Positions 28,431-37,455 of a DNA stretch of 64,000 nucleotides are shown here, in pieces. The notes under the pieces were generated by a model. The model was not told the DNA's origin, did not search any database, and saw nothing but the letters and a program-made list of their open reading frames with translations. The position numbers were made by a program, and so were the translations under genes. Within the stretch, counting starts at the first letter, position 1. Every line of letters starts with the position of its first letter. Source of the DNA: Devosia lacusdianchii (GTDB taxonomy: Bacteria; Pseudomonadota; Alphaproteobacteria; Rhizobiales; Devosiaceae); assembly GCF_022429625.1 (NCBI RefSeq), contig NZ_CP092483.1, positions 4,203,501-4,267,500 on the forward strand, read 5' to 3'.

Positions 28431-28590
28431 GGTCTGGATTTCCTTCTCGCGTTTGGCGCGACAAAACGGTACTCGCCCCCTTGTGAACTGGTTTTGGGGT
28501 GAGCCTTTGCCTATATATAGGTCAATTGTTCCGCTCAGCGAGCGTTCCCGCGTCATTTATCGACGCAGCCGACGGTAAGGTGCATTGCCC

Positions 28591-29307
28591 ATGGACGAAT
28601 TCTTCGATCTGCCCACCCTCATCGTGATCGCCGTGGCGGTTTTCGTGCTGTTTCGGTTGCGGTCGGTGCTGGGCACCCGGACCGGCAATGAACGCCCACC
28701 GGTCGAGCGGCGCAAGCCGGCCGACGCCGTGGCGCCCACTGATGAAACCGTGGTGCCGATGCGTCCGCGCGGCGCCGGCAATCCTGACCTCGATGACGAA
28801 CGGCGCAGCCGCAAGCTCGACGCCGAAATCGAGCAATTCGCCAAGGGCAATGACGAACTGGCCGCCGGCTTCCGTTCTGTCGCCGAGGCCGACCCCAGCT
28901 TTACCCCCAAATCCTTCCTCGATGGCGCCAAGCAGGCCTATGAGATGGTCGTCACCGCCTATGCCAGCGGCGATCGGGCCATGCTCCGGAACCTGCTCGA
29001 AAAGGACGTGTTCGAGGGCTTCCAGCGCGCCATCGCTGATCGCGAGGCTGCCGGCCAGAAGGTGGACTTTACCTTTGTCGGCCTGCCTAAGATCGAAATC
29101 TCCGACGCCGAATACGACAAGAAGAACGTGCTGATCACCGTCCGCTTCCATGCCGAAGTGGTTTCGGCCACGCGTGACAAGGACGGCAATCTGGTCGATG
29201 GCAATGCCGACCAGGTGCAGACCATCGCCGACGAATGGACCTTTGCGCGCAACCCCAAGTCGCGCGACCCCAATTGGAAAGTCGTCACCACCAGCCAGCT
29301 CGACTGA
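28591..29307 (+). CDS. Tim44-domain protein (TimA family)
   Basis: A 238-residue protein with one N-terminal transmembrane helix (about residues 9-25, LIVIAVAVFVLFRLRS), a charged linker to about 75, and a C-terminal Tim44-like domain containing YEMVVTAYASGDRAMLRNLLEKDVFEGF at about 115-142 (read as separate short motifs). Bacterial Tim44-like proteins are inner-membrane proteins related to the mitochondrial import motor scaffold; their role is poorly known. The ATG at 28591 has TAAGG upstream. Confidence 0.85.
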   Translation: MDEFFDLPTLIVIAVAVFVLFRLRSVLGTRTGNERPPVERRKPADAVAPTDETVVPMRPRGAGNPDLDDERRSRKLDAEIEQFAKGNDELAAGFRSVAEADPSFTPKSFLDGAKQAYEMVVTAYASGDRAMLRNLLEKDVFEGFQRAIADREAAGQKVDFTFVGLPKIEISDAEYDKKNVLITVRFHAEVVSATRDKDGNLVDGNADQVQTIADEWTFARNPKSRDPNWKVVTTSQLD

Positions 29308-29337
29308 TCTGAGGCGGCGGGTTTCCGGTTCATTGCA

Positions 29338-29916
29338 ATGTCCAAGCGTGACCCAAAGCGCCTGCCGCACGACTTCCACCTGTGGACGGCCGTGGCATCC
29401 ACGGTCGATCCGCTGCGGCGCAAGGGTCTGCTGAAACTAGGGCCGCTGCCGCTGCCGGTGGACGAGCCGGCCGCGACCGTCATCAAGGCGCCGCCCGCCC
29501 GGCAGACTCCGCGAAAACCTTTCCTGCCGCCCTATCAGGCACCCCTGCCCTCGGCTTCCCTGCCGGAAAAGGCAGTCGATCCATCTATCCGCCGGAAGCT
29601 CGGGCGCGGCCGCATCGAGATCGATGGCACCATCGACCTGCACGGCATGACCCAGAACGAGGCGCGCGGTGCCCTGCACCGCTACCTCCATGCCCGCGTC
29701 GGGCGCGGTGACCGCACCATCCTCGTCATCACCGGCAAGGGCCTCAAGACCGACAATGACTACATCGCCGCCATGAGCGAGCGCGGCATCCTGCGCACCA
29801 TGCTGCCGATCTGGCTGAGCGAACCGAGTTTGGCGCCCCTGGTGTCGGGCTGGAGCGTGGCCGCGCGCGGCCATGGCGGAGAGGGGGCGTGGTATGTACG
29901 CCTGCGTCGCCTATGA
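29338..29916 (+). CDS. Smr-domain protein
   Basis: A 192-residue protein. A proline-rich basic N-terminal part (to about 85) is followed by a small MutS-related domain with IDLHGMTQNEAR at about 100-111 and VITGKGLKT near 130-138, the LDLHG and TGxG signatures associated with nicking or RNA endonuclease activity in some Smr proteins. The end GGEGAWYVRLRRL is typical. The start is the ATG at 29338, 30 bases after the Tim44 gene. Its stop overlaps the XRE gene start. Confidence 0.88.
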   Translation: MSKRDPKRLPHDFHLWTAVASTVDPLRRKGLLKLGPLPLPVDEPAATVIKAPPARQTPRKPFLPPYQAPLPSASLPEKAVDPSIRRKLGRGRIEIDGTIDLHGMTQNEARGALHRYLHARVGRGDRTILVITGKGLKTDNDYIAAMSERGILRTMLPIWLSEPSLAPLVSGWSVAARGHGGEGAWYVRLRRL

Positions 29917-30284
29917 CCCCGCTCGGCGCCAAGATCCGTGAACTGCGCGAGGCGCGCGGCATTTCTCTCAAGGAAATGGCCACGGCGCTCAATGTGTCGA
30001 GCGCCTATCTGTCGGCGCTGGAGCATGGTCACCGCGGCCGGCCGACCGGATTTCTGCTCCATCGCATGATCGCCTTCTTCAACGTCATCTGGGACGAGGC
30101 GGAAGAATTGCAGCGCCTGGCCGAGATGAGCGATCCTAAGGTCACCATCGACACCGGGGGCCTGGTGCCCGAGGCGACCGAGCTGACCAATCGGCTGGCT
30201 GCCGATATCGGCAAGCTCGACGCCGAGGATCTGAGGTTTCTGCACACCGAACTGGTCCGCCGCTCCAGCAAGCCGCGACCCTAG
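29913..30284 (+). CDS. XRE-family helix-turn-helix regulator
   Basis: About 123 residues. The N-terminal Cro/CI-type helix-turn-helix, LGAKIRELREARGISLKEMA and SSAYLSALEHG at about 4-36, is a plain DNA-binding domain. The C-terminal part is acidic with no recognised sensor. The ATG overlaps the Smr gene stop (ATGA), so it is translated from the same mRNA. In many Rhizobiales this pair sits just before gyrB, which is not the case here. The target is unknown. Confidence 0.85.
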   Translation: MTPLGAKIRELREARGISLKEMATALNVSSAYLSALEHGHRGRPTGFLLHRMIAFFNVIWDEAEELQRLAEMSDPKVTIDTGGLVPEATELTNRLAADIGKLDAEDLRFLHTELVRRSSKPRP

Positions 30285-30346
30285 GAGACGCTGGCAAACC
30301 CTCGGGCGGAGGCGTATTTTAGGCGCCTATGCTGGAGGAGGTTCCC

Positions 30347-30835
30347 ATGCGCACTTTGAGTGTCGCGGCCATCCTTGCCGCGTTGACCATGCCCACCCTA
30401 TCCGCCGATCTGACGCCCAGCGCTATTCTGGCCCTGCTTGAAGGGCAGGACGCAAGGGCGGTGGTGCAATCGCTTGATGAGCCGTCCTGGACGGCGTTCC
30501 TGGCCCATGTCGAAGCCGGCGACCGCGGCTGGATCGATCTCGTGCCGCTGCTGGCGCCCGGCGCCGATGCCGATGCTGCCGAAGGCGTTAGCATTGCGCT
30601 TTCGCGAGCGCTGCGTGCCAACCCCCAAGGCGTGCTGAACGTGCTGACCAACGATCACTATTCCGCCGCTGATATCTGCGCGGCCAACGATGTCGAGGTG
30701 TCGGTGACCGATGCGGTGAAGTTCATCGATCAGGCCTTGGTGAAAGTCGCCGCCGTGATGGACCCGGCATTGAGCCAGGCCCGCGATGCGTGCCTGCATT
30801 CGCTGAGCGATGCACGAATTTCGGCGTTGCTCTGA
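30347..30835 (+). CDS. Secreted hypothetical protein, 162 aa
   Basis: A signal peptide covers residues 1 to about 20, with a hydrophobic core AAILAALTM and a probable cleavage after Leu-Ser-Ala. The mature part is helical, rich in Ala, Asp and Leu, with two cysteines that could pair. The ATG at 30347 follows GGAGGAGG at six bases. I do not recognise the family. It is transcribed in the same direction as the XRE gene but separated by about 60 bases. Confidence 0.6.
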   Translation: MRTLSVAAILAALTMPTLSADLTPSAILALLEGQDARAVVQSLDEPSWTAFLAHVEAGDRGWIDLVPLLAPGADADAAEGVSIALSRALRANPQGVLNVLTNDHYSAADICAANDVEVSVTDAVKFIDQALVKVAAVMDPALSQARDACLHSLSDARISALL

Positions 30836-30848
30836 TTGTAGCTGGTCT

Positions 30849-30993
30849 TCCCTTCTCCCCTTGAGGGAGAAGGTGCCCGAAGGGCGGATGAGGGGTCTCT
30901 TCTGCGTCTCTGGGCATGCCTGGACGCAGCACCCCTCACCCTGACCTTCCGCTGAACGCGTCAGGTCGTCCCTCTCCCTCAAGGGGAGAGGGA
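30849..30993. repeat. Long intergenic inverted repeat, family D
   Basis: The outer arms contain CTTCTCCCCTTGAGGGAGAAGG and CTCTCCCTCAAGGGGAGAG-type sequence, each itself palindromic. The inner part includes GTGCCCGAAGGGCGGATGAG and CACCCCTCACCCTGACC. A close copy lies at 51906-52053. It fills the gap between two convergent genes and may act as a terminator for both. Confidence 0.7.
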
Positions 30994-31006
30994 GCGGTGC
31001 GATGGC

Positions 31007-32317
31007 CTACAGCACGAACTTGCTCAAATCCTGATCGGCCGCCAGGACGCCCACTTTCTCGGCGACGAAGGCCGCGTTGATGGTGATGGTCTGGCCCTGC
31101 TTGTCGGGGGCTTCGAAGCTGATGTCTTCGACCAGCCGCTCCATCACCGTCTGCAGGCGCCGGGCGCCGATATTCTCGACCGAATTGTTGACCTTGACCG
31201 CCGCATCGGCAATGGCCTCGATGGCGTCCTGGGTAAAGTCCAGCGTCACGCCTTCGGTGCCCATCAACGCCACATATTGCTTGATGAGGCTCGCCTCGGT
31301 GTCGTTGAGGATGCGGATGAAATCCTCGCGCGTCAGTGCCTTGAGCTCGACGCGGATCGGCAAGCGGCCCTGCAATTCCGGCAGCAGGTCGCTGGGCTTG
31401 GAAACATGGAAAGCGCCCGAAGCGATGAACAGGATATGGTCGGTTTTGACCGGACCATATTTGGTGGAAACGGTGGTGCCTTCGATCAACGGCAGCAGGT
31501 CGCGCTGCACCCCTTCGCGCGACGGACCGCCCTGCGCGCCGCCATCGCGGGCGGCAACCTTGTCGATCTCGTCGATGAAGACGATGCCGTGGTTTTCCAC
31601 CAGCTCGATGGCTTCGCTCTTGAGCTGTTCCTGATCGAGCAGCTTGTCAGCCTCTTCGGCGATCAGGGGCTCATAGGCATCCTTGACCTTGATCTTGCGC
31701 TTGACGCCGCGCCCGCCCATCGCCGACTTGAACATGTCGGAAAGATTGATCATGCCGATGCCCCCATTGGGCATGCCAGGGATTTCAAAGCCGCCGGTAT
31801 TGGTCGACGGCGTCATCTCGATCTCGATTTCGCTGTCGTCGAGCTCGTTATTGCGCAGCTTCTTGCGGAAGCTATCGCGCGTCGAAGGTGCCGCCGAATT
31901 GCCGACCAGCGCGTCGAGCACGCGGTTTTCAGCATTCTGATGCGCCTGGGCCTGGACATCGGCGCGGCGCTTGTCGCGCAAAACGGCGATGCCGGCTTCG
32001 ACCAGGTCGCGGATGATCTGTTCGACATCGCGGCCGACATAGCCCACTTCGGTGAACTTGGTGGCTTCCACCTTGATGAACGGAGCCTGCGCCAAACGCG
32101 CCAGGCGGCGCGAAATCTCGGTCTTGCCGACGCCGGTCGGCCCGATCATCAGGATATTCTTGGGCGTTACCTCGCGGCGCAGCTCGGGGCTGAGCTGCTG
32201 CCGGCGCCAGCGATTGCGCAGGGCCACGGCCACGGCGCGCTTGGCGTCATTCTGGCCGACGATATTGCGATCGAGCTCGCTGACGATCTCGCGCGGGGAG
32301 AAATTGGTTTCACTCAT
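31007..32317 (-). CDS. hslU: ATP-dependent protease ATPase subunit HslU
   Basis: HslU is the AAA+ unfoldase that feeds proteins to HslV. The 436 residues include the Walker [11 protein letters not shown] at about 59-68, the pore motif GYVG near 91-94, the I domain at about 110-240 and the Walker [10 protein letters not shown] near 250. The C-terminus ends Lys-Phe-Val-Leu, a tail type that inserts into HslV. It is the third gene of hslV-GNAT-hslU, with four-base overlaps. Confidence 0.98.
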   Translation of the reverse strand: MSETNFSPREIVSELDRNIVGQNDAKRAVAVALRNRWRRQQLSPELRREVTPKNILMIGPTGVGKTEISRRLARLAQAPFIKVEATKFTEVGYVGRDVEQIIRDLVEAGIAVLRDKRRADVQAQAHQNAENRVLDALVGNSAAPSTRDSFRKKLRNNELDDSEIEIEMTPSTNTGGFEIPGMPNGGIGMINLSDMFKSAMGGRGVKRKIKVKDAYEPLIAEEADKLLDQEQLKSEAIELVENHGIVFIDEIDKVAARDGGAQGGPSREGVQRDLLPLIEGTTVSTKYGPVKTDHILFIASGAFHVSKPSDLLPELQGRLPIRVELKALTREDFIRILNDTEASLIKQYVALMGTEGVTLDFTQDAIEAIADAAVKVNNSVENIGARRLQTVMERLVEDISFEAPDKQGQTITINAAFVAEKVGVLAADQDLSKFVL

Positions 32318-32832
32318 TTGTAGTCTCCAGGTGCCTTATCCAGGAAGCGCACCATCAAGTGGTCATCGATAAATCGACCGTTGACATAAAAGGCCCGGGG
32401 ATCGGTGGCGTAGGTCACGAACCCCGTCTTTTCGTAGAGCCGGATCGCCGGCTGGTTTTCCGACCAGACCCCCAGATGCACCTGCAGCACCTTGCCACGG
32501 GCATGCTCGAGCAGCGTTTCGACCAGCGCCTGGGCGCAACCGGTGCCCCGCATTTCGGGCCGGACATACATTTGCAGCAACCAGCCGCGATGTTTGTCCT
32601 TGTCGCCGTCGCTCTGGTCGAACGCGACCAGACCTACGGGCCGGCCCTCATCGGCAAAGGCGCCGAAGAAGGTCAGCTGTTCCAGTGTCGTACGCCAGGC
32701 GCTGTCGGGCCGCTGCACCGCACTCTCATAGGTGGAGGCAAAGGCCTCCGGATGCTGCCTAAGGCTTTCCAGCCGCAACTCCCGATAGGCCTCGGCATCT
32801 TCCGGCGTCAGGGGTCGGATGGAATAGCTCAC
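32314..32832 (-). CDS. GNAT-family N-acetyltransferase in the hslVU operon
   Basis: A 172-residue acetyltransferase of the RimI-like GNAT fold. It starts [19 protein letters not shown], has [17 protein letters not shown] at about 89-105 as the acetyl-CoA-binding motif (R-x-x-G-x-G/A), and [12 protein letters not shown] near 134-145. Overlaps of four bases at both ends place it in one translational unit with hslV and hslU, which suggests that its dose follows the protease. The substrate is unknown. Confidence 0.88.
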   Translation of the reverse strand: MSYSIRPLTPEDAEAYRELRLESLRQHPEAFASTYESAVQRPDSAWRTTLEQLTFFGAFADEGRPVGLVAFDQSDGDKDKHRGWLLQMYVRPEMRGTGCAQALVETLLEHARGKVLQVHLGVWSENQPAIRLYEKTGFVTYATDPRAFYVNGRFIDDHLMVRFLDKAPGDYK

Positions 32833-33389
32833 GCGTCGAGCTCGATAGCTTCGAGGGTCACATTGCCATTGGTATAGACGCAGATTTCCTCGGCGATCTT
32901 CATGGCGCGACGGGCGACTTCTTCGGCATCCATATCGGTTGCCTGATGAAGGGCCAGCGCGGCGCTGAGGGCGTAATTGCCGCCCGAACCGATGGCGGTG
33001 ACGCCATGATCAGGGGTCAGCACGTCGCCGGTACCGGTCAGCACCAGGGTTTCCTTCTTGTCGGCCACGATCATCATGGCTTCGAGCTTGCGCAGGTAAC
33101 GATCGGTGCGCCAGTCCTTGGCCAGTTCCACGGCGGCGCGCATCAACTGGTCGGGATATTGCTCGAGACGAGCCTCGAGGCGCTCGAACAAAGTGAAGGC
33201 ATCGGCGGTGGAGCCGGCAAAGCCGCCGATCACCTTGCCACCGGCCAGGCGCCGCACTTTCTTGGCGCCATGCTTCATCACCGTCTGGCCCATGGACACC
33301 TGGCCATCGCCAGCCACCACGACCTTATTGCCCTTGCGCACGGAAACGATCGTCGTCCCGTGCCAGCCGGGGAAATTGTTGTCACTCAT
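32829..33389 (-). CDS. hslV: ATP-dependent protease peptidase subunit HslV
   Basis: HslV is the proteasome-like threonine peptidase activated by HslU. The 186 residues have [30 protein letters not shown] sequence, with the nucleophilic Thr near residue 11 exposed after processing. [18 protein letters not shown] at about 48-65 and [10 protein letters not shown] near 134-143 are conserved. It is first in the hslV-GNAT-hslU unit, facing hisB across a 140-base divergent region. No clear heat-shock promoter was found there. Confidence 0.97.
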   Translation of the reverse strand: MSDNNFPGWHGTTIVSVRKGNKVVVAGDGQVSMGQTVMKHGAKKVRRLAGGKVIGGFAGSTADAFTLFERLEARLEQYPDQLMRAAVELAKDWRTDRYLRKLEAMMIVADKKETLVLTGTGDVLTPDHGVTAIGSGGNYALSAALALHQATDMDAEEVARRAMKIAEEICVYTNGNVTLEAIELDA

Positions 33390-33531
33390 TTTGGGAAGGT
33401 ACTCCGAACTGTTGGCTGATATTTAGGAGACCGGCCCAGGAATGCAATGCGTGCGGGTTTTGTCCGCCTCAACCCAATCTTCACGAGGTTGTGCCTATCT
33501 GCTACTGAGCCGCTCTATTCTGGAGACCGCC

Positions 33532-34119
33532 ATGCGCACCGCCACCATCGCCCGCAAGACCAACGAGACCGAGATCAATGTCTCGGTAAACCTCGACGGG
33601 TCGGGTGCGCATGCCATGGCGACCGGCATCGGCTTTCTCGATCACATGCTCGACCAGCTCAGCCGCCACTCGCTCATCGATATGGACGTGAGCTGCAAGG
33701 GCGACTTGCACATCGACTTCCACCACACGGCCGAAGACGTCGGCATCGCGCTGGGCCAGGCCATTTCGAAGGCCCTTGGCGATAAACGCGGCATCCGCCG
33801 CTATGGCTCGGCTGACCTGCCCATGGATGGCACGCTGACCCGCGCGGCGCTGGACGTGTCCGGCCGGCCGTTCCTGGTGTTCCGGGCCGAGTTCTCGCGC
33901 GACAAGGTCGGCGAGATGGACACCGAGCTGTTCCGCGAATTCTTCCAGGCCTTCGCCATGAATGCCGGCATCACGCTGCACATCGAAAACTTCTACACCG
34001 ACAACAACCACCATCTGGCCGAGTCGATATTCAAGGCTGTCGCGCGGGCTTTGCGGGTGGCGGTGGAGATCGATCCGCGCGTGGGTGACCGGGTGCCGAG
34101 TACCAAGGGCACGCTGTAG
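33532..34119 (+). CDS. hisB: Imidazoleglycerol-phosphate dehydratase
   Basis: HisB dehydrates imidazole glycerol phosphate in histidine synthesis. The 195 residues are the monofunctional dehydratase, with the paired metal-binding motifs [14 protein letters not shown] at about 35-48, [14 protein letters not shown] at about 65-78 and the second-half [12 protein letters not shown] near 165-176. The start is ATG 33532 after TGGAG; the longer frame upstream is noncoding. It opens a his cluster running hisB-DUF2628-hisH-hisA-small ORF-hisF-hisE. Confidence 0.97.
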   Translation: MRTATIARKTNETEINVSVNLDGSGAHAMATGIGFLDHMLDQLSRHSLIDMDVSCKGDLHIDFHHTAEDVGIALGQAISKALGDKRGIRRYGSADLPMDGTLTRAALDVSGRPFLVFRAEFSRDKVGEMDTELFREFFQAFAMNAGITLHIENFYTDNNHHLAESIFKAVARALRVAVEIDPRVGDRVPSTKGTL

Positions 34120-34163
34120 GCTTTTGTTTTCCGGCCTTTTGCACTAATTCAGCCACAGACACG

Positions 34164-34239
34164 GTGTCACCCCGGCGCAAGCAGGGGTCCATCCCGAGAT
34201 CTCAAGATGGATTCCGGCCTGCGCCGGAATGACATCGCG
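34164..34239 (+). repeat. Palindromic repeat, family C, copy 1
   Basis: The left arm GTGTCACCCCGGCGCAAGC and the right arm GCCGGAATGACATCGC flank a centre with GGTCCATCC and GAGATCTCAA. It is nearly identical to the element at 37040-37113. It lies between hisB and the DUF2628 gene. Confidence 0.7.
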
Positions 34240-34256
34240 TATTTTTGGAGCGTCCG

Positions 34257-34604
34257 GTGACCCTCTACGCCATTTTCGACCCCAGGCCGGGCAGGCCCGA
34301 CCTGCCGGCTGCGATTCCGGAAAAATTCTCCTGGTTCGCGGCGCTGCTGCCGCCATTCTTCCTGATGGCGCATGGGCTCTGGCTGGAGCTGGTCGCGTGG
34401 CTGCTGAAGGTGGTGGCGCTGATCGTTCTCGCGGCATTTATCGGCGGTGATGCGGCCTTCGCTCTCTACCTGCTGGCGGCGATCTGGCTCGGCTTTGCCG
34501 CGTCCGGCCTGCGCCGTCACGCACTGGCCTGGCGCGGCTGGACCCATCGCGGCGAACGCGTCGCCGCGACCCCGGACCTCGCACAATTGGGGGCGCTGCA
34601 GTGA
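34257..34604 (+). CDS. DUF2628-type small membrane protein
   Basis: About 115 residues with two to three hydrophobic helices at about 25-40, 45-65 and 70-90, and an N-terminal [12 protein letters not shown] typical of DUF2628 proteins. The GTG at 34257 has GGAG seven bases before it; a TTG four codons earlier is less likely. Its stop overlaps the hisH GTG by four bases, so it is co-translated with the histidine genes. No catalytic residues are recognisable and its role is unknown. Confidence 0.75.
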   Translation: MTLYAIFDPRPGRPDLPAAIPEKFSWFAALLPPFFLMAHGLWLELVAWLLKVVALIVLAAFIGGDAAFALYLLAAIWLGFAASGLRRHALAWRGWTHRGERVAATPDLAQLGALQ

Positions 34605-35248
34605 GCCTCGTCACCATCATCGATTACGGCGCTGGCAATCTGGCCTCGGCGGCCAACGCCTTTCGCCGGGTGGCCGCGGGCAGCGGCATCGACATCGTCG
34701 TGACCGCCGACCCCGGTCTGGTGCGCCGCGCCGATCGCATCATGCTGCCCGGCGTCGGCGCCTTCGCCGATTGCAAGGCGGGACTCGATGCTGTCGAGGG
34801 CATGGTGGATGTGCTTGAAGAGCGCGTCATCCGTGGCGGTGTGCCCTTTCTCGGCGTTTGCGTCGGTATGCAGTTGATGGCGTCCGAGGGCCGTGAGAAG
34901 GTGGTGACGCCGGGTCTCGGCTGGATCCCCGGCGCGGTCGAAAAGATCAGGCCGGCCGATCCGGCACTGAAGATTCCGCATATGGGCTGGAACACCATCT
35001 CGGTGACAAAGCCGCATCCGCTCTTCGCCGGCATTTCCGATGGTCCCGATGGGCTGCACGCCTATTTCGTGCACTCCTATCACCTGGTGACCGAGAGCGC
35101 CGACACGTTGCTGGCCACCACCGATTATGGTGGGCAGGTCACCGCCTGTGTCGGTCGCGATAACATGTTCGGCACGCAGTTCCACCCGGAAAAAAGCCAG
35201 GCGCTGGGACTGAAGCTGATCGAGAATTTCCTGAGGTGGACCCCGTGA
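34601..35248 (+). CDS. hisH: Imidazole glycerol phosphate synthase glutaminase subunit
   Basis: HisH releases ammonia from glutamine for HisF. The 215-residue class I glutamine amidotransferase has IIDYGAGNL at about 5-13, the oxyanion and nucleophile region [11 protein letters not shown] with the catalytic Cys at about 87, and the His-Glu dyad in QFHPEKSQ near 192-199. The GTG start at 34601 overlaps the preceding stop, and its TGA overlaps the hisA GTG. Confidence 0.97.
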   Translation: MSLVTIIDYGAGNLASAANAFRRVAAGSGIDIVVTADPGLVRRADRIMLPGVGAFADCKAGLDAVEGMVDVLEERVIRGGVPFLGVCVGMQLMASEGREKVVTPGLGWIPGAVEKIRPADPALKIPHMGWNTISVTKPHPLFAGISDGPDGLHAYFVHSYHLVTESADTLLATTDYGGQVTACVGRDNMFGTQFHPEKSQALGLKLIENFLRWTP

Positions 35249-35976
35249 TCCTTTTCCCCGCCATCGACCTCAAGGATGGTCAATGCGTGCGCCTCAAACT
35301 CGGCGACATGGATCAGGCCACCGTGTTCAACGACGACCCGGCCGCGCAGGCCAAGTCGTTTGAGGACCAGGGCTTCGAATACCTGCATGTCGTCGACCTC
35401 AACGGCGCCTTTGCCGGCGAGAGCGTCAATGGCGCGGCGGTGGAGGCCATCCTCAAGACGGTGAAGTTCCCCGTGCAGCTCGGCGGCGGCATCCGCACGC
35501 TGGCCCATATCGAAAGCTGGCTCGACAAGGGCCTAGCCCGCGTCATTCTCGGCACCGTGGCTGTGCGCGATCCGGAACTGGTCAAGGAAGCCGCGAAAAA
35601 ATGGCCCGGCCGGGTCGCCGTCGGCACCGATGCCAAGGGCGGCATGGTGGCGGTGGAGGGTTGGGCCGAGACCTCGCAGCTGTCGATCATCGAGCTGGCC
35701 AAGCGCTTCGAGGGCGCTGGCGTCGCGGCGATCATCTATACCGACATAGACCGCGACGGCATTCTGGCCGGCATCAACTGGACCTCGACGCTGGAGCTGG
35801 CCCGCTCGACCGCGATCCCGGTCATCGCTTCCGGCGGCCTGGCTTCGATGGCCGACATCGAGCGGCTCACCCAGCCTGATGCCGCCGTGCTCGAGGGCGC
35901 GATTTCCGGCCGTGCGCTTTACGACGGACGGATTGATTCACGTGAAGCACTGGCTTTGCTGAGAGCCGCCGCCTGA
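35245..35976 (+). CDS. hisA: Phosphoribosylformimino-5-aminoimidazole carboxamide ribotide isomerase
   Basis: HisA catalyses the Amadori rearrangement before the HisFH step. The 243-residue (beta-alpha)8 barrel begins [16 protein letters not shown] with the catalytic Asp near 8, and has [10 protein letters not shown] near 78-87, the second aspartate in YTDIDRDG near 172 and ASGGLASM near 198. The GTG at 35245 is chosen: TGAGGTGGA precedes it and it overlaps the hisH stop. A parS-like site lies near the 3' end (35935). Confidence 0.97.
   Translation: MILFPAIDLKDGQCVRLKLGDMDQATVFNDDPAAQAKSFEDQGFEYLHVVDLNGAFAGESVNGAAVEAILKTVKFPVQLGGGIRTLAHIESWLDKGLARVILGTVAVRDPELVKEAAKKWPGRVAVGTDAKGGMVAVEGWAETSQLSIIELAKRFEGAGVAAIIYTDIDRDGILAGINWTSTLELARSTAIPVIASGGLASMADIERLTQPDAAVLEGAISGRALYDGRIDSREALALLRAAA
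35935..35948. promoter_or_regulatory. parS-like core in the 3' end of hisA
   Basis: GATTCACGTGAAGC keeps the TTCACGTGAA core but differs from the others in the right arm. It encodes Asp-Ser-Arg-Glu-Ala of HisA, so it may be fortuitous. Confidence 0.3.
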
Positions 35977-36194
35977 TGGCCACGCCGCGCCACATCATGA
36001 TCCGCAAGGTCAACTGGTGGTGGTATCTCGCCCCCATCCTCCCCATCTTGCTGGTTGGCTATGGCGCGCTGGTCAATGCCCTGCCGTCCTGGGCGCTGCT
36101 TGTCGCCGTCTTCGCCTTTTTCATGTGGCTGTTCTCGCTGCTGTTCACCGCTTTTGCGGTGCTGACGCGCAAGGCCAAGGAGCCCCGTCAATGA
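35976..36194 (+). CDS. Small two-helix membrane protein between hisA and hisF
   Basis: A 72-residue protein with a basic N-terminus, then two hydrophobic stretches at about 16-34 ([17 protein letters not shown]) and 40-60 ([16 protein letters not shown]), then a basic tail. Its ATG shares one base with the hisA stop, and its stop overlaps the hisF start by four bases. The tight packing implies real translation. I do not recognise the family; histidine enzymes are soluble, so a membrane role here is unexplained. Confidence 0.75.
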   Translation: MATPRHIMIRKVNWWWYLAPILPILLVGYGALVNALPSWALLVAVFAFFMWLFSLLFTAFAVLTRKAKEPRQ

Positions 36195-36988
36195 CGCTGA
36201 AAACTCGTCTTATTCCTTGCCTCGACGTCATGGGCGGCCGTGTGGTCAAGGGCGTGCAATTCGTCGACCTGCGCGATGCCGGTGATCCGGTGGAGGCGGC
36301 CATCGCCTATGACGCTGCTGGCGCCGACGAGCTGACCTTCCTCGATATCACCGCCAGCCACGAGGGCCGCGACACCATTTTCGACGTCGTGGCGCGCACC
36401 GCGGAACACTGCTTCATGCCGGTGACGGTGGGTGGCGGTGTCCGGACTATCGAGGATATCAGGAAGCTCCTGCTGGCCGGGGCCGACAAGGTGGCCATCA
36501 ATTCGGCGGCGGTAAACGACCCCGATTTTATCTCGCGGGCCGCCGACAAGTTCGGCAATCAATGCATCGTGGTTTCGGTCGATGCCAAGCAGCGGCTCGA
36601 TCGGCGCGTCGGTGGCGACAACCGCAGCGAGTGGGAAATCTTCACCCATGGCGGCCGCAAGCCCTCCGGGCTCGACGCGGTGGAGTTCGCCGCGCGGATG
36701 GTCGAGCGTGGCGCGGGCGAACTGCTGGTGACCTCGATGGATCGCGACGGTACCAAGTCGGGCTTCGATCTCAAGTTGACCCGTGCCATCGCCGATGAAG
36801 TGGAAGTCCCTGTCATTGCCTCGGGCGGCGTCGGCAAGCTGCAGGACCTGGTCGACGGCGTCACCGAGGGTCACGCCAGCGCCGTGCTGGCCGCCTCGAT
36901 CTTCCACTTCGGCACCTTCACCATCCCGCAGGCCAAGCAGTACCTGCGCGACCATGGCGTGCCGGTTCGCATGGACCGTGCAGCCTAG
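36191..36988 (+). CDS. hisF: Imidazole glycerol phosphate synthase cyclase subunit
   Basis: HisF uses HisH ammonia to form imidazole glycerol phosphate and AICAR. The 265-residue barrel begins [19 protein letters not shown] with the catalytic Asp at about 11, and has [11 protein letters not shown] near 48-58, [12 protein letters not shown] near 80, and the second aspartate in [13 protein letters not shown] near 183. The ATG at 36191 overlaps the preceding small ORF. A family C repeat follows before hisE. Confidence 0.98.
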   Translation: MTLKTRLIPCLDVMGGRVVKGVQFVDLRDAGDPVEAAIAYDAAGADELTFLDITASHEGRDTIFDVVARTAEHCFMPVTVGGGVRTIEDIRKLLLAGADKVAINSAAVNDPDFISRAADKFGNQCIVVSVDAKQRLDRRVGGDNRSEWEIFTHGGRKPSGLDAVEFAARMVERGAGELLVTSMDRDGTKSGFDLKLTRAIADEVEVPVIASGGVGKLQDLVDGVTEGHASAVLAASIFHFGTFTIPQAKQYLRDHGVPVRMDRAA

Positions 36989-37039
36989 GTCGTAGTGACC
37001 CAGCCCGGGTTTTCTGCTCTAAGCCTGCCCCAAATAGCG

Positions 37040-37113
37040 ATGTCACCCCGGCGCAGGCCGGGGTCCATCCTGAGATCTCAAAAGGATTCCGGCTTTGCCG
37101 GAATGACATCGCG
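37040..37113 (+). repeat. Palindromic repeat, family C, copy 2
   Basis: It has the same arms as the copy at 34164: TGTCACCCCGGCGCAGGCC to the left and GCCGGAATGACATCGCGG to the right, with GGTCCATCC and GAGATCTCAA in the centre. It lies between hisF and hisE. Confidence 0.75.
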
Positions 37114-37131
37114 GGTGCGGAAGGACCTTGC

Positions 37132-37455
37132 ATGCCCATGACCCTCGAAGACCTCAATGCGCGCATTGCCTTGCGCGCCGTCGCCTCGCCTGACGAGAGC
37201 TACACCGCCAAGCTCATCGCCCGCGGCATAGAAAAATGTGCGCAGAAGCTGGGTGAGGAAGCCACCGAGGCTGTCATCGCTGCGGTGACGGGCAACAAGC
37301 CGGAACTGGTCAAGGAATCAGCCGACGTGCTCTATCACCTGCTGGTGGTGCTGCGCGCTGCCGATGTATCGCTGGCTGACGTGATGGCCGAGCTCGACAG
37401 CCGTACGGCGCAATCAGGCCTGGCGGAAAAGGCCTCGCGGACGGAGCAAAACTAA
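37132..37455 (+). CDS. hisE: Phosphoribosyl-ATP pyrophosphatase
   Basis: HisE hydrolyses phosphoribosyl-ATP to phosphoribosyl-AMP, the second step of histidine synthesis. The 107 residues form an all-alpha NTP-pyrophosphatase with the metal-binding [13 protein letters not shown] at about 38-50 and [12 protein letters not shown] at about 63-74. It is a stand-alone protein, not fused to HisI. A second ATG is two codons in. Its TAA shares one base with the coaA ATG. Confidence 0.96.
   Translation: MPMTLEDLNARIALRAVASPDESYTAKLIARGIEKCAQKLGEEATEAVIAAVTGNKPELVKESADVLYHLLVVLRAADVSLADVMAELDSRTAQSGLAEKASRTEQN

Noticed and set aside
33390..33531. Heat-shock promoter upstream of hslV
   Set aside because: No CTTG-N17-18-CYTAT pair could be found in either register; sequence alone does not support it.
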